This document shows positions 5,818 through 8,106 of a DNA stretch of 8,106 nt, piece after piece. Within the stretch, counting starts at the first letter, position 1. Each line of letters opens with the position of its first letter. Made by a program: the position numbers and the translations under genes. Under the pieces are notes generated by a model. It saw only the letters and a program-made list of their open reading frames with translations, ran no database searches and had not been told where the DNA came from. This stretch comes from Chloroflexota bacterium (GTDB lineage: Bacteria; Chloroflexota; Limnocylindria; Limnocylindrales; CSP1-4): assembly GCA_013694835.1 (NCBI GenBank), contig JACDBP010000197.1, forward strand, positions 1 through 8,106, in the 5' to 3' direction.

Positions 5818-7026
5818 ATGACGGCCGCGGGATCAGACGAGGCGTTGAAGGCTGACCGGGCCGCTCACGATCGCGCCCCACATGGCCATCCGCCCCACGA
5901 TGGCCCGCATCAGCCCGACGACCACGGCCACGACCATCCGCACGACGACCTCGGCCATCCGCACGATGACGGCCATGACCACCCGGGCGGTGTCCGGGGC
6001 TTCGTGAGCAGCCTGTTCGCACCGCACAGCCACGACTCCGCCGACACCGTCGACTCGGCGCTGGAGTCCAGCGCGAAGGGCATCCGGGCGGTGAAGATCT
6101 CGCTCGTCGCGCTCGTGGCGACGGCGTTCCTCCAGGTCGCGATCGTCTTCGTGACCGGCTCCGTCGCCCTGCTCGCGGACACCATCCACAATTTCAGCGA
6201 CGCCCTGACCTCGGTGCCACTGTGGATCGCGTTCATCGTGGGACGGCGAGCCGCGAACCGGCGGTTCACTTACGGCTACCGGCGCGCCGAGGACCTGGCC
6301 GGCTTGTTCATCGTGGCTATGATCGCGTTCTCGGCGCTGCTGGCCGGGTGGGAATCGGTCCGCCGGCTGATCGACCCGCAGCCGATCAGCAACCTCTGGC
6401 TTGTCGTCGCAGCCGGGATCATCGGCTTCATCGGCAACGAGCTGGTGGCCATCTATCGGATCCGGGTCGGTCGGCAGATCGGCTCTGCCGCACTGGTGAC
6501 GGACGGGCTCCACGCCCGCACGGACGGCTTCACGTCCCTCGCCGTCGTCGTCGGCGCGATCGGCGTCGCGTTCGGCTTCCCGCAGGCAGATGCCCTCATC
6601 GGGCTCCTCATCACCGTCGCGATCCTGTGGGTCCTGAAGGGAGCGGCCAGCCAGGTCTTTGCGCGGCTCATGGACGCGGTGGACCCGCTGCTCACCGATG
6701 CCGTCGAGAAGGCGGCCCATCAGCCGGGCGTCGAGGACGTCTCCAGCACCCGCATCCGCTGGCTGGGTCATCGCCTCGAAGCCGAGGCACACGTCACCGT
6801 CGACTGCGACCTGACGACGCTTCGAAGCCACGCCATCGCCGAGTCGGTCCGGCACGCGATCTTCCACGAGGTCCCGAAGATCTCCGACGTCATCGTGCAC
6901 GTCGATCCGTGCACCCACGCCGACGCGGACCCGCACGAAGTCACCGGCGCGCATCTGCCGCGCAGTCCGGGGGTGGCGGTGGCCGGCGCGGAACGCACGC
7001 TCCCGCTCCGACCAGGTCATCGGTGA
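5818..7026 (+). CDS. Cation diffusion facilitator (CDF) metal/proton antiporter with His-rich N-terminus
   Basis: This CDF exporter moves Zn2+ or a related divalent metal out of the cytoplasm against protons, as a dimer. From the ATG at 5818 it has 402 residues. Residues 17-55 contain 13 His with many Asp, a metal-binding tail. A linker LFAPHSHDSADTVDSALESS, typical of one CDF subgroup, leads to six helices. Both halves of the metal site are intact: H124-N-F-S-D128 in helix 2 (ADTIHNFSD) and H232-A-R-T-D236 in helix 5 (TDGLHARTD). The C-terminal cytoplasmic domain (about 287-365) ends in DVIVHVDPC and is followed by a Pro/Gly-rich tail. The frame is open from ATG 5737. I prefer 5818 because homologues begin close to the His-rich tail and the extra 27 codons look non-coding (AGG, AAT and GAA codons). 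Neither start has a clear Shine-Dalgarno. The stop overlaps the Rieske gene start. The exact metal is not readable. Confidence 0.93.
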   Translation: MTAAGSDEALKADRAAHDRAPHGHPPHDGPHQPDDHGHDHPHDDLGHPHDDGHDHPGGVRGFVSSLFAPHSHDSADTVDSALESSAKGIRAVKISLVALVATAFLQVAIVFVTGSVALLADTIHNFSDALTSVPLWIAFIVGRRAANRRFTYGYRRAEDLAGLFIVAMIAFSALLAGWESVRRLIDPQPISNLWLVVAAGIIGFIGNELVAIYRIRVGRQIGSAALVTDGLHARTDGFTSLAVVVGAIGVAFGFPQADALIGLLITVAILWVLKGAASQVFARLMDAVDPLLTDAVEKAAHQPGVEDVSSTRIRWLGHRLEAEAHVTVDCDLTTLRSHAIAESVRHAIFHEVPKISDVIVHVDPCTHADADPHEVTGAHLPRSPGVAVAGAERTLPLRPGHR

Positions 7027-7355
7027 GCCAGGTAGGCCCGGGCTTGGATCCGGTCGGCTTCAGCGTCGTGTCCACGACGCCACACGCCGGCGGAGACGTC
7101 ATCGTCTTCGACGTCGAAGGGACGGCGGTCGCCCTGGCCAACGTCGACGGAAACCTGTACGCCTTCGATGACACGTGCACGCATCGAGAGTGTCCGCTGT
7201 CCGAAGGCGAGTTCGACGGTCCGATCGTCACCTGCCCGTGCCACCGGAGCCGGTTCGACCTCCGAACCGGCGACGTTCTGAATGGACCCGCTACGCTGCC
7301 CATCCGGGTGCGCCGACTCGTCCACGAGGCCGAACGCCTCCTGGTCGAGCACTGA
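7023..7355 (+). CDS. Small Rieske-type [2Fe-2S] ferredoxin-like protein
   Basis: This 110-residue soluble protein is a single Rieske domain. The two cluster-binding boxes are present: C52-T-H54 and C71-P-C-H74, followed by SRFDLRTGDVLNGPA, as in bacterial Rieske ferredoxins of the BphF or NirD type. Such proteins pass electrons to oxygenases or reductases. No oxygenase or reductase gene is in view. I place the start at the GTG at 7023, which overlaps the CDF stop codon (GTGA), so translation is probably coupled to the CDF gene. It gives a normal length with the first beta strand at residues 10-17. No signal peptide or membrane anchor is present, so it should be cytoplasmic. An extra Cys73 lies inside the second box, a common variant. 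The link with a metal exporter suggests a role in redox or iron-sulfur metal handling, but this is inference. The YHS gene follows after 61 bases. Confidence 0.9.
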   Translation: MSQVGPGLDPVGFSVVSTTPHAGGDVIVFDVEGTAVALANVDGNLYAFDDTCTHRECPLSEGEFDGPIVTCPCHRSRFDLRTGDVLNGPATLPIRVRRLVHEAERLLVEH

Positions 7356-7403
7356 TCTGCGCTACGCGGCTCGATACGCGACCATCGCACTCGCGCCCCG
7401 TTC

Positions 7404-7410
7404 GGAGGAG
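7404..7410 (+). promoter_or_regulatory. Ribosome binding site fixing the GTG start of the YHS gene
   Basis: GGAGGAG ends 6 nt before the GTG at 7417. The frame is open further upstream, to an ATG at 7282 inside the Rieske gene, but that extension has no ribosome site and overlaps coding sequence, so this site decides the start. Confidence 0.75.
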
Positions 7411-7416
7411 ACACTC

Positions 7417-7947
7417 GTGGACCTCGACCTGCAGATCAAGTCCAAGACTGACGACAGCCTCGTGGCGAGCTACATCTGCCCCTGTGGCTGCAAGCCGCGC
7501 CTCGGCTATGCCCGCGGCGCAGATCACGCCCAGGACGGCTGCTGCTGCGGCAACGAGTTCGCCGTCGGACCCGACGCGTCGGCCCAGCTGCGTGCCGGCG
7601 ACGGCTTCCGGCAGGAGGTCCAGGCTTTCCAGGCCCCATGGGGCGAGCCGCTCCAGGCGGTCTGGACCATCGGCCCCTCGGTCGATCCCAACGCGCCATC
7701 GCACGATCACGATCACGATCACGCGTCGTCAGGGGCGGAGAGCCACGACCACGCTCTGGATGATCCGGCGCGACCGGCCATCGACCCTGTCTGCGGCATG
7801 AGCGTAGATCCTGAGACCGCGAAGGCCAAGGACCTCCACCTCCAGCACGGCGGCAGCGACTACTACTTCTGCGGGCGCGGCTGCAAGCTGGAGTTCGGTG
7901 ACGACCCCGCCAGGTACCTGGACCCGACGTACGTCCCCTCGATGTGA
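7417..7947 (+). CDS. YHS-domain protein with Cys-rich N-terminal domain and His-rich linker
   Basis: This 176-residue soluble protein has three parts. Residues 10-90 form a domain I do not recognise, with a CPCGC cluster (C21, C23, C25) and a CCCG cluster (C42, C43, C44) near its N-terminus, followed by a beta-rich segment ending WTIGPSVDP. Residues 95-113 are a His/Asp linker (HDHDHDH, then SHDH) suited to metal binding. Residues 121-170 are a YHS domain: DPVCGMSVDPETAK with C126, then YYFCGRGCKLEFGDDPARYL with C152 and C156. YHS domains occur in metal-handling proteins such as some copper P-type ATPases, and these Cys probably bind a metal. The GTG start has GGAGGAG 6 nt upstream. The gene is last in a likely operon with the CDF and Rieske genes. 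I infer a cytoplasmic metal-buffering or sensing role; the metal is unknown. Confidence 0.85.
   Translation: MDLDLQIKSKTDDSLVASYICPCGCKPRLGYARGADHAQDGCCCGNEFAVGPDASAQLRAGDGFRQEVQAFQAPWGEPLQAVWTIGPSVDPNAPSHDHDHDHASSGAESHDHALDDPARPAIDPVCGMSVDPETAKAKDLHLQHGGSDYYFCGRGCKLEFGDDPARYLDPTYVPSM
7702..7722 (+). repeat. Short CACGAT hexanucleotide repeat encoding the His-Asp linker
   Basis: Three tandem CACGAT units plus a final CAC encode HDHDHDH in the YHS protein. Such an in-frame repeat could vary in length by slippage without breaking the frame. Confidence 0.6.
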
Positions 7948-7957
7948 CGCAGGGGAA

Positions 7958-8033
7958 TGGAGCGGGAGACGGGATTCGAACCCGCGACATCCAGCTTGGA
8001 AGGCTAGCGCTCTACCAACTGAGCTACTCCCGC
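7958..8033 (-). tRNA. tRNA-Gly(TCC)
   Basis: On the minus strand the 5' acceptor strand GCGGGAG (8033-8027) pairs with CTCCCGC (7968-7962). The D arm contains AGTTGGTA between GCTC and GAGC, the anticodon stem is CTAGC/GCTGG, and the T arm carries GGTTCGAATCC. The anticodon is TCC at 7998-8000, in the loop CTTCCAA, so the tRNA reads glycine GGA/GGG codons. The discriminator base is T and the terminal CCA is encoded (7958-7960), for 76 nt in total. Its 3' end lies 10 bases from the stop of the convergent YHS gene. Confidence 0.97.
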
Positions 8034-8046
8034 TCGCTATTCGCGC

Positions 8047-8073
8047 GTTTCACGCTTGACTAGAGCGTAAAAC
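8047..8073 (-). terminator. Imperfect 10-bp inverted repeat upstream of the tRNA
   Basis: GTTTCACGCT (8047-8056) and AGCGTAAAAC (8064-8073) form a 10-bp inverted repeat with one mismatch and a 7-nt loop. In a minus-strand transcript the mismatch becomes a U-G pair, so the stem would be fully paired. It starts 14 bases upstream of the tRNA 5' end. It could end a minus-strand transcript coming from beyond the window, lie in the tRNA leader, or be a protein-binding site. Confidence 0.3.
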
Positions 8074-8106
8074 CGGCTGGCGTTGCATTCGAGGCCGTGA
8101 GCAGTA

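Noticed and set aside
5833..7020. 395-codon minus-strand frame opposite the CDF gene
   Set aside because: The Asp/Arg/Val-rich sequence reflects the complement of CDF codons. The CDF frame has both HxxxD metal sites, so this one is a shadow.
6222..7022. Upstream extension of the Rieske frame inside the CDF gene
   Set aside because: The translated extension is Arg/Pro-rich noise. The Rieske fold begins after the GTG at 7023, which overlaps the CDF stop in the usual coupled manner.
7282..7416. Upstream ATG start for the YHS gene inside the Rieske gene
   Set aside because: No ribosome site precedes it and the added residues are low-quality. GGAGGAG directly before the GTG at 7417 is much better.
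7702..7722. Tandem CACGAT repeat considered as a repeat array or iteron
   Set aside because: Only three units, in frame, encoding a His-Asp linker; there are no spacers or companion iterons, so it is neither CRISPR nor an origin.
7958..8033. tRNA-Gly considered as an active integration site (att)
   Set aside because: No integrase gene and no direct repeat of the tRNA 3' end was seen in the window. The flank beyond 8106 is not available.

Overview
The window is GC-rich (roughly two thirds G+C by eye) bacterial DNA with high-GC codon use, several GTG starts and Shine-Dalgarno sites at some genes but not others. It fits an actinobacterial or Chloroflexota-type genome. The style of the secreted C39-like protein and of the Cys-rich YHS protein makes me lean to an uncultured Chloroflexota lineage, but no phylogenetic marker here settles it. 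There is no phage, IS element, CRISPR array or plasmid signal. The region looks like ordinary chromosome with a strong cation-transport theme.

Layout. (1) 2-1486 (+): a CPA2/Kef-type monovalent cation:proton antiporter with a C-terminal TrkA-N domain, cut at its 5' end by the window edge. It ends at a perfect 11-bp hairpin (1517-1550) shared with a convergent gene. (2) 1573-2475 (-), possibly from 2579: a small CsbD-like stress protein and, upstream of it, a short CDF-like membrane protein that lacks part of the usual metal site. A 35-codon candidate ORF overlaps the start of the CDF-like gene. (3) 2731-3774 (+): an exported protein with a beta-rich N-terminal domain and a C39-like cysteine peptidase domain. 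(4) 3913-5058 (+): a CorA-family Mg2+/Co2+ channel whose 3' end overlaps, tail to tail, a DUF998 membrane protein at 5036-5704 (-). (5) 5818-7947 (+): a likely operon of a full CDF metal/proton antiporter with a His-rich N-terminus, a small Rieske [2Fe-2S] protein starting on a GTGA overlap, and a Cys-rich/His-rich YHS-domain protein. (6) 7958-8033 (-): a tRNA-Gly(TCC) with encoded CCA.

How the parts may work together. The CDF transporter, Rieske protein and YHS protein form the most coherent group. A divalent-metal exporter with a His-rich cytoplasmic tail sits beside a soluble iron-sulfur protein and a protein carrying two separate Cys clusters and its own His-rich linker. I read this as a metal-handling (export, buffering or sensing) operon. 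The N-terminal Cys-rich domain of the YHS protein is the most likely undescribed element here. The other transporters (Kef-like, short CDF-like, CorA) are separately oriented, and their joint regulation is not shown by the sequence.
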